A stretch of DNA of 45,426 nt, from assembly GCF_022601715.1 (NCBI RefSeq), contig NZ_JAKVIM010000028.1:1-45426 (forward strand), read 5' to 3'. Position numbers and translations under genes: made by a program. The stretch's first letter is position 1, and the number at the start of each line of letters is the position of its first letter. Below, in pieces: positions 21,702 to 29,775 of this stretch. The notes beneath the pieces were generated by a model. The model was given only the letters and a program-made list of their open reading frames with translations, was not told the DNA's origin and did not search any database. This stretch comes from Acinetobacter zhairuonensis (GTDB lineage: Bacteria; Pseudomonadota; Gammaproteobacteria; Pseudomonadales; Moraxellaceae).

Positions 21702-21968
21702 TTAGCCATAGCGTTTCAGTAATTTCATGAACTCAGCCAGTTCATCGTCATTGGTTTCGGTATTGGTACCTATAACGTGATGACGTAGATGCGCTTCAAT
21801 CAATTCATTCATCAGCCCATTCACTGCCCCTTTCACGGCGGCCACTTGCTGTAATACCTCAATACAGGAGCAATCGGGCTGCATGAGGGCTTGATTAACC
21901 GCTTGGATTTGCCCTTGTAAACGCTTCACACGATTTTGAATTTTCTTATCTTCAGATAAATGACCCAC
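21702..21968 (-). CDS. dmeR: Ni/Co-responsive RcnR-type repressor (DmeR-like)
   Basis: 88 residues in the FrmR/RcnR/CsoR family. A GTG start at 21968 is chosen because GGAGG lies directly upstream and because it gives H3, C35, H60 and H64, which are exactly the four nickel/cobalt ligands known for E. coli RcnR; the frame remains open further upstream. The family binds as an alpha-helical tetramer and releases DNA when metal is bound. It is divergent from the DmeF-like exporter, with the operator TACTGGGGAGTA (21993-22004) between them. The metal is inferred from the ligand set and the partner. Confidence 0.88.
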   Translation of the reverse strand: MGHLSEDKKIQNRVKRLQGQIQAVNQALMQPDCSCIEVLQQVAAVKGAVNGLMNELIEAHLRHHVIGTNTETNDDELAEFMKLLKRYG

Positions 21969-21987
21969 ACTTACCTCCAAAAAATAA

Positions 21988-22008
21988 TATACTACTGGGG
22001 AGTATATT
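21988..22008. promoter_or_regulatory. RcnR/CsoR-type operator between dmeR and dmeF
   Basis: TACT-GGGG-AGTA at 21993-22004, flanked by ATA/TAT. It matches the inverted repeat around a G-tract known for RcnR-type repressors. It lies 16 nt from the dmeF start and 24 nt from the dmeR start, so it can control both. Confidence 0.82.
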
Positions 22009-22020
22009 GGTGAGAATATC

Positions 22021-22956
22021 ATGCAACATTCAGCAACGCACAGAACTCATAGTCATCAATTTGATGAAGGGAATCCCTTGGCGCAAAAACGAATTCTAAT
22101 TGCCGCTATTTTAACGGCAGTCATGATGCTATTAGAAGTGATCGGCGGCTGGATTTTTAATTCTATGGCTTTACTGGCCGATGGCTGGCATATGAGTTCA
22201 CATATGTTGGCATTGGGATTGGCTTATTTTGCTTATCGTGCAGCGCGGCATTACGCTCGGGATCAGCGCTTTAGTTTTGGGACATGGAAAATTGAAATTT
22301 TAGCGGGATATAGTAGTGCTATTTTACTGTTGGTGGTGGCCATTTTTATGGCATTTCACTCGGTAGAACGGCTCATTTATCCTGTTGATATTCAATACAA
22401 TCAAGCGATTCCGATTGCGATTCTGGGTTTAGTGATTAACTTGATTTGTGCTTGGCTTTTGCATGATGGTCACCATCACCATCATGAGGAATCAAGTCAT
22501 TCGCATGGTCACGACCACACCCATGAACATGATTTAAATCAAAAAGCCGCATTTTTGCATGTGGTTGCCGATGCAGTGACTTCCGTGTTTGCCATCATTG
22601 CCTTGTTTGCAGGGAAATATATGGGATGGTCCTTTCTCGATGCTTTATTAGGGATTTTAGGGGCTATTTTGGTGGCACGATGGGCATATGGCTTAATTCA
22701 GGAAACAGCAAAAACCCTGTTGGATGCAGAAATGAATCATCCTGTGGTGGAAGAAATCCGTGAAGTGATACAGGACTTGCCTGTAGTTGTTGAAGTGACT
22801 GACTTACATGTCTGGAAGGTCGCCAAAGGTAAGTTTGCCTGTATCTTGGCACTCAGTAGCCACGCCTCAATCAGTGCAGACGAGGTGCGCGAAGCCTTAT
22901 CGATTCATGAAGAAATCGTACATGTCTCAGTCGAGATCAATCCTTTATCGGTTTAG
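22021..22956 (+). CDS. dmeF: Cation diffusion facilitator DmeF (Co/Ni efflux)
   Basis: 311 residues. Six membrane segments; the metal-site motifs ADGWHMSSHM (D54, H57) and HVVADAVTS (H180, D184) are typical of CDF proteins. A histidine-rich loop of DGHHHHHEESSHSHGHDHTHE type (about 148-170) is the DmeF hallmark. The cytoplasmic C-terminal domain includes DLHVWKVAKGK. The ATG at 22021 is preceded by GGTGAG (22009-22014). Metal exported is probably cobalt and nickel, based on the family and the neighbouring RcnR-type regulator. Confidence 0.88.
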   Translation: MQHSATHRTHSHQFDEGNPLAQKRILIAAILTAVMMLLEVIGGWIFNSMALLADGWHMSSHMLALGLAYFAYRAARHYARDQRFSFGTWKIEILAGYSSAILLLVVAIFMAFHSVERLIYPVDIQYNQAIPIAILGLVINLICAWLLHDGHHHHHEESSHSHGHDHTHEHDLNQKAAFLHVVADAVTSVFAIIALFAGKYMGWSFLDALLGILGAILVARWAYGLIQETAKTLLDAEMNHPVVEEIREVIQDLPVVVEVTDLHVWKVAKGKFACILALSSHASISADEVREALSIHEEIVHVSVEINPLSV

Positions 22957-22961
22957 GGCAA

Positions 22962-22977
22962 AGTTCCACGTGAAACA
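22962..22977. promoter_or_regulatory. parS-like site 3 (intergenic)
   Basis: AGTTCCACGTGAAACA, one mismatch at position 1 relative to TGTTCCACGTGAAACA. It lies between dmeF and dsbC. Confidence 0.78.
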
Positions 22978-23081
22978 CTCGGGTATTTGTTTTACCAAAT
23001 ACCTGATAAAAATGATCAATCATCACAATAATTAAGATTAAACTGATTCCCTTTGATAACTTACGTGAACGAGCAGAATTC

Positions 23082-23783
23082 ATGTTGAAAAAAACAATGG
23101 TCGCAGTACTGGCGGGTTTAGTGTCTTTATCCAGTTTTGCGAGTGTAGACACTGTAAAAAACAATCTTGTAAAACAACATCCAGATTTGAAAGTTGAAAA
23201 TATTCAAACCACAGAAATGCCAGGCATTTACAGCGGTTCTATGGATGGTCAGGTGGTTTATCTGGGTGAAAATGCCCAGCACATTTTGGTGGGTTCGATG
23301 ATTCGCCTGAAAGATCAGCATAATCTGACCAAAGATTTGATCTTGAAACAAAACTCGATTGACTGGAAAAAATTACCACTACAGGATGCAGTAAAAACTG
23401 TACGTGGTAATGGCAAACGTCAATTGGCGATCTTTTCTGACCCAAATTGCCCGTATTGCAAGCAACTTGAGACTGAATTAAAAAAACTGGATAACGTGAC
23501 CATTTATACGTTCATTTATCCAATTAAACCGCAATCCGTCGCGCCGTCGAAAGCAGTATATTGTGAAAAAGATCAGAGTTATGCTTGGGAAAATCTGATC
23601 GCCAAAGGTGTTGTACCTGCGGGGAAGAAGAGCTGTGCCAACCCGATCGAGCGTAATTTAGCTTTGGGTAAATCGCTTGGTGTCAATGGAACCCCGACCT
23701 TGATTTTCTCCAATGGTTTTAAGGCGGTGGGAGGCTTACCTGCTGAACAAATTGAACTGATCTGGAAAGAGTTTGGTTTGTAA
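23082..23783 (+). CDS. dsbC: Thiol:disulfide interchange protein DsbC
   Basis: 233 residues. Periplasmic disulfide isomerase. Signal peptide MLKKTMVAVLAGLVSLSSFA, then the N-terminal dimerisation domain and a thioredoxin fold with CPYC at 123-126 (NCPYCKQ) and the cis-proline TPT near residue 205. A second cysteine pair (YCEKDQ and KSCAN) is typical of DsbC. It is followed by a terminator. A parS-like site precedes the gene. Confidence 0.93.
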   Translation: MLKKTMVAVLAGLVSLSSFASVDTVKNNLVKQHPDLKVENIQTTEMPGIYSGSMDGQVVYLGENAQHILVGSMIRLKDQHNLTKDLILKQNSIDWKKLPLQDAVKTVRGNGKRQLAIFSDPNCPYCKQLETELKKLDNVTIYTFIYPIKPQSVAPSKAVYCEKDQSYAWENLIAKGVVPAGKKSCANPIERNLALGKSLGVNGTPTLIFSNGFKAVGGLPAEQIELIWKEFGL

Positions 23784-23805
23784 TTCAAGATCAATCAATT
23801 TTATT

Positions 23806-23845
23806 TAAAAAGCCTTTTCATGTTTCACGTGAAAAGGCTTTTTTA
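23806..23845. terminator. Terminator after dsbC, containing parS-like site 4
   Basis: Stem AAAAAGCCTTTTCA / TGAAAAGGCTTTTT with TGTTTCACG in the loop, between convergent dsbC and glsB-like genes. The 16-mer TGTTTCACGTGAAAAG (23821-23836) matches TGTTTCACGTGAAACA at all but the last two positions. Confidence 0.8.
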
Positions 23846-23853
23846 TGGCAGGT

Positions 23854-24111
23854 TTAAGCGTGCGATTTCTTATTGAACAGGTTGTAGATAAATAAAATAA
23901 TAATTGCGCCAATCACGGAGGCGAAGAATCCCGCTGCGACATTGTCGGCATATAGTCCAAGCATGCGCCCAGCATAAGTGGCGACTAAGGAACCTGCAAT
24001 CCCTAACAGGGTGGTAACCCAAAAGCCAGCCTTGTCATCTCCGGGATGAATGGCACGTGCGATTAGACCAGCAACAAAACCGACGAAAATCGCAACAATC
24101 AGTGACCACAT
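23854..24111 (-). CDS. GlsB/YeaQ/YmgE family membrane protein
   Basis: 85 residues with three hydrophobic segments: LIVAIFVGFVAGLIARA, VTTLLGIAGSLVATYAGRMLGL and a C-terminal FFASVIGAIIILFIYNLF. The glycine-rich layout and HPGDDKAGFW motif are typical of the transglycosylase-associated family, linked to general and envelope stress. No catalytic residue is implied. Convergent with dsbC. Confidence 0.88.
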   Translation of the reverse strand: MWSLIVAIFVGFVAGLIARAIHPGDDKAGFWVTTLLGIAGSLVATYAGRMLGLYADNVAAGFFASVIGAIIILFIYNLFNKKSHA

Positions 24112-24251
24112 AGAGTTCTCCTTGTTGTTCTATTTGAATGAATTATTAAGTGAACAAGATTATTTTGAATTGTGCTGTGGCTCAATAAAAGCCTAATCCT
24201 GCAAGCGAATGTGGTGTTTTTGTGTGAGCGTGTTACAAAGTCAGCAGACAT

Positions 24252-24301
24252 AAAAAAGCCTTTTAAACGCAGCCGTTTGACCGTTTTAAAAGGCTTTTAA
24301 C
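24252..24301 (-). terminator. Terminator of hpt
   Basis: Long stem AAAAGCCTTTTAAACG / CGTTTTAAAAGGCTTTT, with an inner AAACG/CGTTT alternative, then a T run on the minus strand. Confidence 0.78.
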
Positions 24302-24320
24302 GATGTGATTGATCTAGGAC

Positions 24321-24848
24321 TTAGAGACCAATTTCACCAATAAATGGAATGTGGCGATACTTTTGATCGTAATCGAGACCATAACCAACAATAAACTTAT
24401 CTTCGACTTCAAAGCCCAAGAATTTCACGTTTAAATCAATTTCACGGCGTGAAGGTTTGCTCACCAACGTACAGAGTTCAATGGAGTTTGGTTCACGTGT
24501 TTGTAAGATCTCAAGCACTTTGCTTAAGGTATGCCCAGAGTCGATAATATCTTCTACGACCAGTACATCTTTACCACGAATTTCGCCGTCCAAGTCTTTC
24601 AAAATTTTTACATCACGACTTGAAACTGTAGATTTGCCATAGCTTGAAACGGTCATAAAGTCGAGCTCGTGCGGCTTTTCAATTGTTCGGCATAAATCAG
24701 CCATAAAAATAACGGAACCACGTAATAAGCCAATCAACACAAGTTCTTTGTCGCTTTCGGCATAGTGGGCATTAATTTTAGCACCAAGCTGTTTAACTTT
24801 TGCTTGGATCTCTTCAGCTGAAATCATTACGCTCATTTGAACGGTCAT
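24321..24848 (-). CDS. hpt: Hypoxanthine phosphoribosyltransferase
   Basis: 175 residues; converts hypoxanthine (and often guanine) plus PRPP to IMP/GMP for purine salvage. The PRPP-binding motif VLVVEDIIDSGHTL is clear, with LIGLLRGSVIFMADL near the N-terminus and VGYGLDYDQKYRHIPFIG at the base-binding end. The ATG at 24848 is chosen; an ATG at 24911 would add 21 hydrophobic residues unlike the family. It stands next to guanine deaminase, consistent with purine metabolism. Confidence 0.93.
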   Translation of the reverse strand: MTVQMSVMISAEEIQAKVKQLGAKINAHYAESDKELVLIGLLRGSVIFMADLCRTIEKPHELDFMTVSSYGKSTVSSRDVKILKDLDGEIRGKDVLVVEDIIDSGHTLSKVLEILQTREPNSIELCTLVSKPSRREIDLNVKFLGFEVEDKFIVGYGLDYDQKYRHIPFIGEIGL

Positions 24849-24922
24849 GGGCAGATACCTAAAAATCAAAAATAAAAAAGGCGTTGACTTGCAACACCCC
24901 AAAATATGCATTTATTTTAATA

Positions 24923-24939
24923 CATCTGCTAAGCAGATG
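24923..24939. repeat. Palindrome upstream of hpt
   Basis: CATCTGCT-A-AGCAGATG, symmetrical around a single base. It lies 75 nt upstream of the hpt start and about 114 nt downstream of the guaD stop; it may be an operator for hpt or part of a terminator. Confidence 0.4.
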
Positions 24940-25052
24940 CACCCCTTGTTGTATATTTTTTGCTCTCACCATGACTGTCGCGTCGGAGTAAGACGATGCC
25001 TGCGAGTAGCAGCAGGCACAGTTTTAACTTGGGCAACGTAGGCGGCACAGGC

Positions 25053-26372
25053 CTATTGAGGCTGGACATAGGCTGCTTGACCATAAACATAAGTCGCGTG
25101 AATATTACGGTCATCGCCCATGGTCATTAGGGCAAATAATGCGTCTTCAATGCCTTTGGTACGTTGTTGACGAAGAGACTGTAAAGCTGTGGCATGCAGG
25201 TCCAGCACAATAAAATCGGCTTCTTTACCCACATTAAAGTTACCCAGTTGATGATCTAAGCTGAGGGCTTTGGCACCGCCTAAAGTGGCGTGATAAAGCG
25301 ATTCAAATGCAGACAGTTTATCGCCTTGTAACTGCTGTACTTTGTAGGCTTCATTCAATGTTTGCAGCTGATTGAAGGACGTCCCTGCCCCAATATCGGT
25401 GCCTAATCCAACTTTCACCTGTTTTTCCCAAGTCTTTTTCAATGGGAATAAACCACTACCGAGGAACAGATTTGAAGTTGGGCAGAAGGCGATCGCTGAA
25501 TCTGTGGTATGCATACAGTCCCATTCGTGCTCTTCTAAATGCACGCAATGGGCAAATACCGAACGTGACCCAGTTAGCCCATAATGATGGTAAACATCTA
25601 AATAGCCTTGTTGTGCAGGAAACAGTTCTTTGACCCAAGCAATTTCATTCTTATTTTCACTTAAATGGGTATGAACATATACATCTGGATATTCAGCTTT
25701 AAGTTGCCCTGCCAGTTGTAATTGTTCAGGCGTAGAGGTAGGAGCAAAACGTGGGGTAATCGCATACAGCGCACGCCCCTGCCCATGCCATTTTTCAATC
25801 AGGGCTTTAGAGTCCGCATAAGCGCTTTCAGGTGTGTCACATAAAGCATCAGGTGCATGACGATCCATCATTACTTTACCAGCAATCAGGCGCATCTGAT
25901 GGCGTTGCGCTGCTTCAAACAAGGAATCTACCGATTCAGGGTGCACGGTGCAGAATACCAATGCTGTGGTGGTGCCATTTTTAAGAAGTTCTTGGACAAA
26001 AAACTCGGCGATTTTGGCTGCATAAGCAGGGTCTTGAAACTGCATTTCTGTTGGGAAGGTATACGTATTAAGCCATTCCAACAGTTGTTCGCCGTAGGCA
26101 CCGACCATTTCGGTTTGCGGAAAATGGATATGGGTATCAATAAACCCAGGCACAATCAATTTTTCAGGATAATGCTGGATTTCAACGCCTTCTGGCAGAT
26201 GTGCCGCGGCATCTTGCCAAGCACCAAACCATTTGATTTTTCCAGCTTCACTGATGAGCACGCCATCTTCTATATAACGCACCTGCTCTGCAATATCCGC
26301 AGCTTGCGCAACTAAATTCTGAATATCTAAAAAACGACCGCGAATGACAGTGGTCTGCAACAATGAAGACAT
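25053..26372 (-). CDS. guaD: Guanine deaminase
   Basis: 439 residues; amidohydrolase that converts guanine to xanthine. Zinc-binding motif PGFIDTHIHFPQ near residue 75, then HTHLSENKNE, HCVHLEEHE and CPTSNLFLGSG, and the metal Asp region LGTDIGAGTS. I use the ATG at 26372 (MSSLLQTTVIRGRF); the frame is open to 26456, but that extension overlaps the neighbour's coding end. It lies 53 nt after the Rieske oxygenase gene and probably shares its transcript. Confidence 0.95.
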   Translation of the reverse strand: MSSLLQTTVIRGRFLDIQNLVAQAADIAEQVRYIEDGVLISEAGKIKWFGAWQDAAAHLPEGVEIQHYPEKLIVPGFIDTHIHFPQTEMVGAYGEQLLEWLNTYTFPTEMQFQDPAYAAKIAEFFVQELLKNGTTTALVFCTVHPESVDSLFEAAQRHQMRLIAGKVMMDRHAPDALCDTPESAYADSKALIEKWHGQGRALYAITPRFAPTSTPEQLQLAGQLKAEYPDVYVHTHLSENKNEIAWVKELFPAQQGYLDVYHHYGLTGSRSVFAHCVHLEEHEWDCMHTTDSAIAFCPTSNLFLGSGLFPLKKTWEKQVKVGLGTDIGAGTSFNQLQTLNEAYKVQQLQGDKLSAFESLYHATLGGAKALSLDHQLGNFNVGKEADFIVLDLHATALQSLRQQRTKGIEDALFALMTMGDDRNIHATYVYGQAAYVQPQ

Positions 26373-26425
26373 GGAAAACCTACAACTTTTACTTTTTTCG
26401 GTTGATTGTACCTGAAAATGCCCGA

Positions 26426-27481
26426 CTAAACTGTATAACGTTGACTGAGCCCCCACTCGGCTAAAATACGGCGATAGGTGGTAGAAGAACGATCGGCTTC
26501 AAAATGGGCTTCCATCATTAAATCCAGTGGCAGTTCTTCGGGTTTTTGTGATTCCACCATCGCTTGGTCTTCAGTAAAGATTTGTGCATTAAAGGCGTAT
26601 ACGGATTCCAAATCACCCGTTTGGTCAAAATTCCGAGTTATAGGTACAAATAAGCGCGTTTGATTGTGTGATACGGGACAGCAAGCATTTAAAATTTTCA
26701 GTACACCATCATTCGGAAAGTCAATACTGAGAATAGCGGAAAATGGCGGATAAACCTCGAAGGTACGGACCCATAAAAAATCTGCGGGCGCCAAATGCTG
26801 CAAGCCATGAGGATAGTTGCTGACATTGCTGATATACACGGTTTTCAGTCCATATTCCGTGCGTTCGGTGTGATATTTGGGTACCACAGGATTGTCACGA
26901 TCGGCAAAGGCTTGATGGTGTACCCAAGCAAAATGTGTTACATCAATAAAGCCTTCCAATTGTCGACCACTAGAACCTGCAATATCTACATAGGGCGGTA
27001 AAATCGCTTGATGATCGGCATTGTCCCAAGTATCGAACACGGGAATATTGGTTTGGGTTGTGTCTCGTGCATGCAGGCTGGTCCAGATCAAACCATAGCG
27101 TAAAATCACAGGAAACTGGGTCAAGCTGAAACGCTCTGAAATCGTCGTTAAATCAGGTTGTGCGGGAATTTTGGTACATTTGCCAGCGCCGTTATAGCGT
27201 AAACCATGATAGAGACAAATAATCTCCTCCCCTTCTACCCAGCCTTTGGATAATGGCACACCGCGATGCGGGCACACGTCACGGATCAGATGAATGTGAC
27301 CTGCTTCCGTTTGATAGAGGGCCATGTTTATATCCAATAACGTCACCCGCTGCAGTTGCGTGCTGACATCTTGAATACGCGCCACGGGATACCAATATTG
27401 CGCCAGAATTTCCCAGTCTTGTGCGATAAATTGGCTATGACAAGGCTTGGCAATCGGATTCAGGGTTGGAATAGTATTCAT
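26426..27481 (-). CDS. Rieske (2Fe-2S) oxygenase, possible purine hydroxylase
   Basis: 351 residues, soluble. Rieske ligands C70-x-H72 and C89-x2-H92 are intact (CPHRGVPLSKG... CLYHG); the mononuclear iron site fits the D-x2-H-x4-H segment GFIDVTHFAWVHHQAF (about 177-192). The architecture is that of a ring-hydroxylating oxygenase alpha subunit; no reductase or ferredoxin gene is in the window. Placement directly upstream of guaD suggests purine-ring oxidation, similar to the HpxD idea in Klebsiella. The substrate is inferred from context only. Confidence 0.82.
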   Translation of the reverse strand: MNTIPTLNPIAKPCHSQFIAQDWEILAQYWYPVARIQDVSTQLQRVTLLDINMALYQTEAGHIHLIRDVCPHRGVPLSKGWVEGEEIICLYHGLRYNGAGKCTKIPAQPDLTTISERFSLTQFPVILRYGLIWTSLHARDTTQTNIPVFDTWDNADHQAILPPYVDIAGSSGRQLEGFIDVTHFAWVHHQAFADRDNPVVPKYHTERTEYGLKTVYISNVSNYPHGLQHLAPADFLWVRTFEVYPPFSAILSIDFPNDGVLKILNACCPVSHNQTRLFVPITRNFDQTGDLESVYAFNAQIFTEDQAMVESQKPEELPLDLMMEAHFEADRSSTTYRRILAEWGLSQRYTV

Positions 27482-27597
27482 GCTGTACGCTCATCATCCT
27501 GCTGGATCTGAATGAAGCAAATTCTTTGCCAAACTATCCAGATCCAGCCAAGATATTAGGTACGGGATGTATCTTTTAGCTTAAACAGGACCATTCG

Positions 27598-28203
27598 ATG
27601 CAGGAAGAATTAGAAAGCTTAGATCGCCAAAACATCATGGCACTCCAGCAGATGCTGCGGAATCATGGAGCACTATGGCAATGTCTAGAGGTTTTGCGTA
27701 GCTTGCACCCTGATGCCTATATTTCTGCGGGTGCATTACGAAACTTGGTTTGGTCAAATTTACATGCTCAGGCTTTGGTACTGGAACAAAGCGAAATTGA
27801 TGTGATTTTCTATGATCCAACCGACCCTGAAGATCACGTGGCAAAGCGATTGGCACAGCAACTCCAAACACATTTTCCTGAATACCTCTGGGATGTGGTC
27901 AATCAAGCCAATGTACATCGCTGGTACACCCATGCAGATGGGCAGCCGATTGCTGCTTATTCCTCATTGTTTGAGGCTGTCTCAATGTGGCCCGAAACGG
28001 CGACTGCAGTTGTCGTGCGCTTGTGTCTGGATGAACAGTTAGAGGTCGTTGCACCTTTGGGGCTTGCAGATTTATTTGAACTCAAACTGCGCTGGAATCC
28101 TCGCATGGTTAGTCATGCAGTGTTTTTACAGCGGATGCAAAGTAAAGCTTTTCTGCAAAAGTGGTCCAAATTGCGTTGGGTGCAACAGGAATGTGCGGAT
28201 TGA
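27598..28203 (+). CDS. Nucleotidyltransferase-fold protein (NTP_transf_6)
   Basis: 201 residues. The segments SAGALRNLVW and IDVIFYD match the small bacterial nucleotidyltransferase family PF06042; the first is a GAxRN motif, the second an acidic metal site. The rest is helical. No reaction has been assigned to this family. It is divergent from the Rieske gene, with 116 nt between. Confidence 0.8.
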   Translation: MQEELESLDRQNIMALQQMLRNHGALWQCLEVLRSLHPDAYISAGALRNLVWSNLHAQALVLEQSEIDVIFYDPTDPEDHVAKRLAQQLQTHFPEYLWDVVNQANVHRWYTHADGQPIAAYSSLFEAVSMWPETATAVVVRLCLDEQLEVVAPLGLADLFELKLRWNPRMVSHAVFLQRMQSKAFLQKWSKLRWVQQECAD

Positions 28204-28213
28204 AGCTCCCATA

Positions 28214-28249
28214 AAAAAGACAGACTTAGCGGGCTAAATCTGTCTTTCT
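28214..28249. terminator. Terminator between nucleotidyltransferase and terC
   Basis: Stem AAAGACAGA / TCTGTCTTT with a partly paired loop (CTTAGCGGGCTAAA). Serves both converging genes. Confidence 0.7.
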
Positions 28250-28267
28250 GAGATTCATGCTTCTGGT

Positions 28268-29230
28268 TTAAGCAGATGGGTTCTCTTGTTTCTTATTGTG
28301 GCGGACTGACAGCCACGCGGTAATGCTCAATACAATCACAATAAAGCTTAGAGAAATCCAGATAGGCATGTGGAATACATCCAGCATCAACATTTTGAAG
28401 CCAATGAACAACAGGATAATCCCGAGACCGTAGGGCAAGTAATGCATTTTCGATGCAGCGCCAGAGAGCAAGAAGAACATTGCACGCAGACCCAAAATTG
28501 CCATTAAGTTAGCTGTTAACACAATGAACGGATCACTGGTGACTGCAAAGATGGCAGGAATAGAATCTACCGCAAAGATCACATCAGATGCTTCAACCAG
28601 TACCAGTACCAAGAATAATGGGGTAAACCACAACACGCCATTTTCACGGATAAAGAACTTATCGCCTTGCAGTTGCGGGGTAATACGTAAATGCTTACGT
28701 AACCATTTTAAGATCGCCATGTTCTCGATATCGGGTTCATCATCCTGCCCTTTGAGGAATTTGAAGCCTGTGTAGACCAAGAACGCGCCAAATAGGTACA
28801 GAATCCAAGAAAACTCTTGAACGAACCAAGCACCAATGAAAATAAAGATGGTACGCAGTACAATGGCACCAAGTACACCGTAGAGTAAGATTTTGCGTTG
28901 TAATGCAGGTGGAATTGCAAAAGCTGCGAAAATCATTAACCAAACGAAGACGTTATCAATCGCGAGGGATTTTTCCAGTAAATAACCCGCGATATATTCC
29001 ATTGTTTTTTGGTTGGCAATCGCAACGCCTACGGTTTGCTGTAAATACAGCCAGAGGCCACCAGCGAATAACATTGCTACAGTGACCCAAGCAATACTCC
29101 AGTAAGCTGCCGTTTTAATGGCAACCTGTTGCCCTTGCTTTTGTTTAAATCCAAGAAAGTCGATCAACAGCATGATAATCACAATGCCGAAGAACGCTAA
29201 ATACAGCCATAAATTGCCGATAGATTCCAT
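28268..29230 (-). CDS. TerC/Alx family integral membrane protein
   Basis: 320 residues with about nine membrane segments. Acidic membrane motifs characteristic of the TerC family are present: LEKSLAIDNVFVWLMIF in the first half and LVEASDVIFAVDSIPAIFAV in the second. TerC/Alx proteins are linked to manganese homeostasis. The gene is preceded by a yybP-ykoY riboswitch and a terminator, which strongly supports a manganese role here. The ATG at 29230 has GAGGA at the correct distance on the minus strand. Confidence 0.92.
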   Translation of the reverse strand: MESIGNLWLYLAFFGIVIIMLLIDFLGFKQKQGQQVAIKTAAYWSIAWVTVAMLFAGGLWLYLQQTVGVAIANQKTMEYIAGYLLEKSLAIDNVFVWLMIFAAFAIPPALQRKILLYGVLGAIVLRTIFIFIGAWFVQEFSWILYLFGAFLVYTGFKFLKGQDDEPDIENMAILKWLRKHLRITPQLQGDKFFIRENGVLWFTPLFLVLVLVEASDVIFAVDSIPAIFAVTSDPFIVLTANLMAILGLRAMFFLLSGAASKMHYLPYGLGIILLFIGFKMLMLDVFHMPIWISLSFIVIVLSITAWLSVRHNKKQENPSA

Positions 29231-29261
29231 AAAAAATCCTCAACATCTGGCAAATGGCCAC

Positions 29262-29320
29262 AAAAAAACCTTGACCTGTTGCCAGATGATATAAACATCT
29301 GTGTCAACATGATCAAGGTC
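29262..29320 (-). terminator. Riboswitch expression-platform terminator
   Basis: Stem CCTTGATCATGTTG / CAACAGGTCAAGG followed by seven T. The 5' arm CCTTG (29314-29318) is also the 3' strand of aptamer stem P1, so the two structures exclude each other. A further alternative, CATCTGGCAA with TTTGCCAGATG just before the ribosome site, is possible. Confidence 0.8.
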
Positions 29321-29442
29321 TTGCCTACATTACATCGAGTAATGCTCAGATACCGACTTTTTGCAAAGTGTAATGACGATATTCTGACACGTCAGCACGG
29401 TGTGCTGTTGCTGACGTCTGGAGGAGGCTACTCCCCTTGTTC
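29311..29442 (-). ncRNA. yybP-ykoY manganese riboswitch upstream of terC
   Basis: On the minus strand the conserved elements read CAAGGGGAGTAGCC at the 5' end and GGCAAGACCTTG at the 3' end, forming P1, with an internal TCGTCATTAC loop segment. This matches the yybP-ykoY family that senses Mn2+. With the terminator that shares its P1 strand, manganese binding would favour readthrough, so terC would be switched on by Mn2+. The mechanism is inferred from the overlap of stems. Confidence 0.88.
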
Positions 29443-29594
29443 AAATTCTGTATTGGACTAGGTCCAAATGATGCGGCAAGAATCGCATATTTTGTACAAA
29501 AGTGCAAATCTAAAGCGAAGCTGATCGATGTAAAGACTCAGAAGATTGATCTGAGGAGGAAAGCAAAGTTTATTCTTGGTCTAGGGTTTAAATA

Positions 29595-29684
29595 TCAACG
29601 TCTGTATGGAACTGTGTTGTCATATTGGTCAATGACTTTGGCCAATAACGAACCACAGAGCATTAAAACAAAATAAATTAACAT
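29595..29684 (-). CDS. 29-residue membrane microprotein candidate
   Basis: A 29-codon ORF starting MLIYFVLMLCGSLLAK, with one hydrophobic helix (about 1-15) and a polar tail ending in RR. AGGAG on the minus strand lies 7 nt before the ATG, a strong ribosome site. It lies upstream of the Mn riboswitch on the same strand. I do not recognise the sequence; a membrane microprotein of stress or metal type is possible. Confidence 0.5.
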   Translation of the reverse strand: MLIYFVLMLCGSLLAKVIDQYDNTVPYRR

Positions 29685-29775
29685 GCCGCTGCTCCTGTGC
29701 GTGCTACATGATTAGCATAGAAATAAAGTGCTAGGAGCTTCATCCCTTAAATTGGTGATTTATTGCGCAAGGTGT

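Noticed and set aside
24929..25114. 61-codon ORF with a hydrophobic helix between hpt and guaD (minus strand)
   Set aside because: It overlaps the guaD end, has no ribosome-binding site before either start, and its hydrophobic stretch is short.
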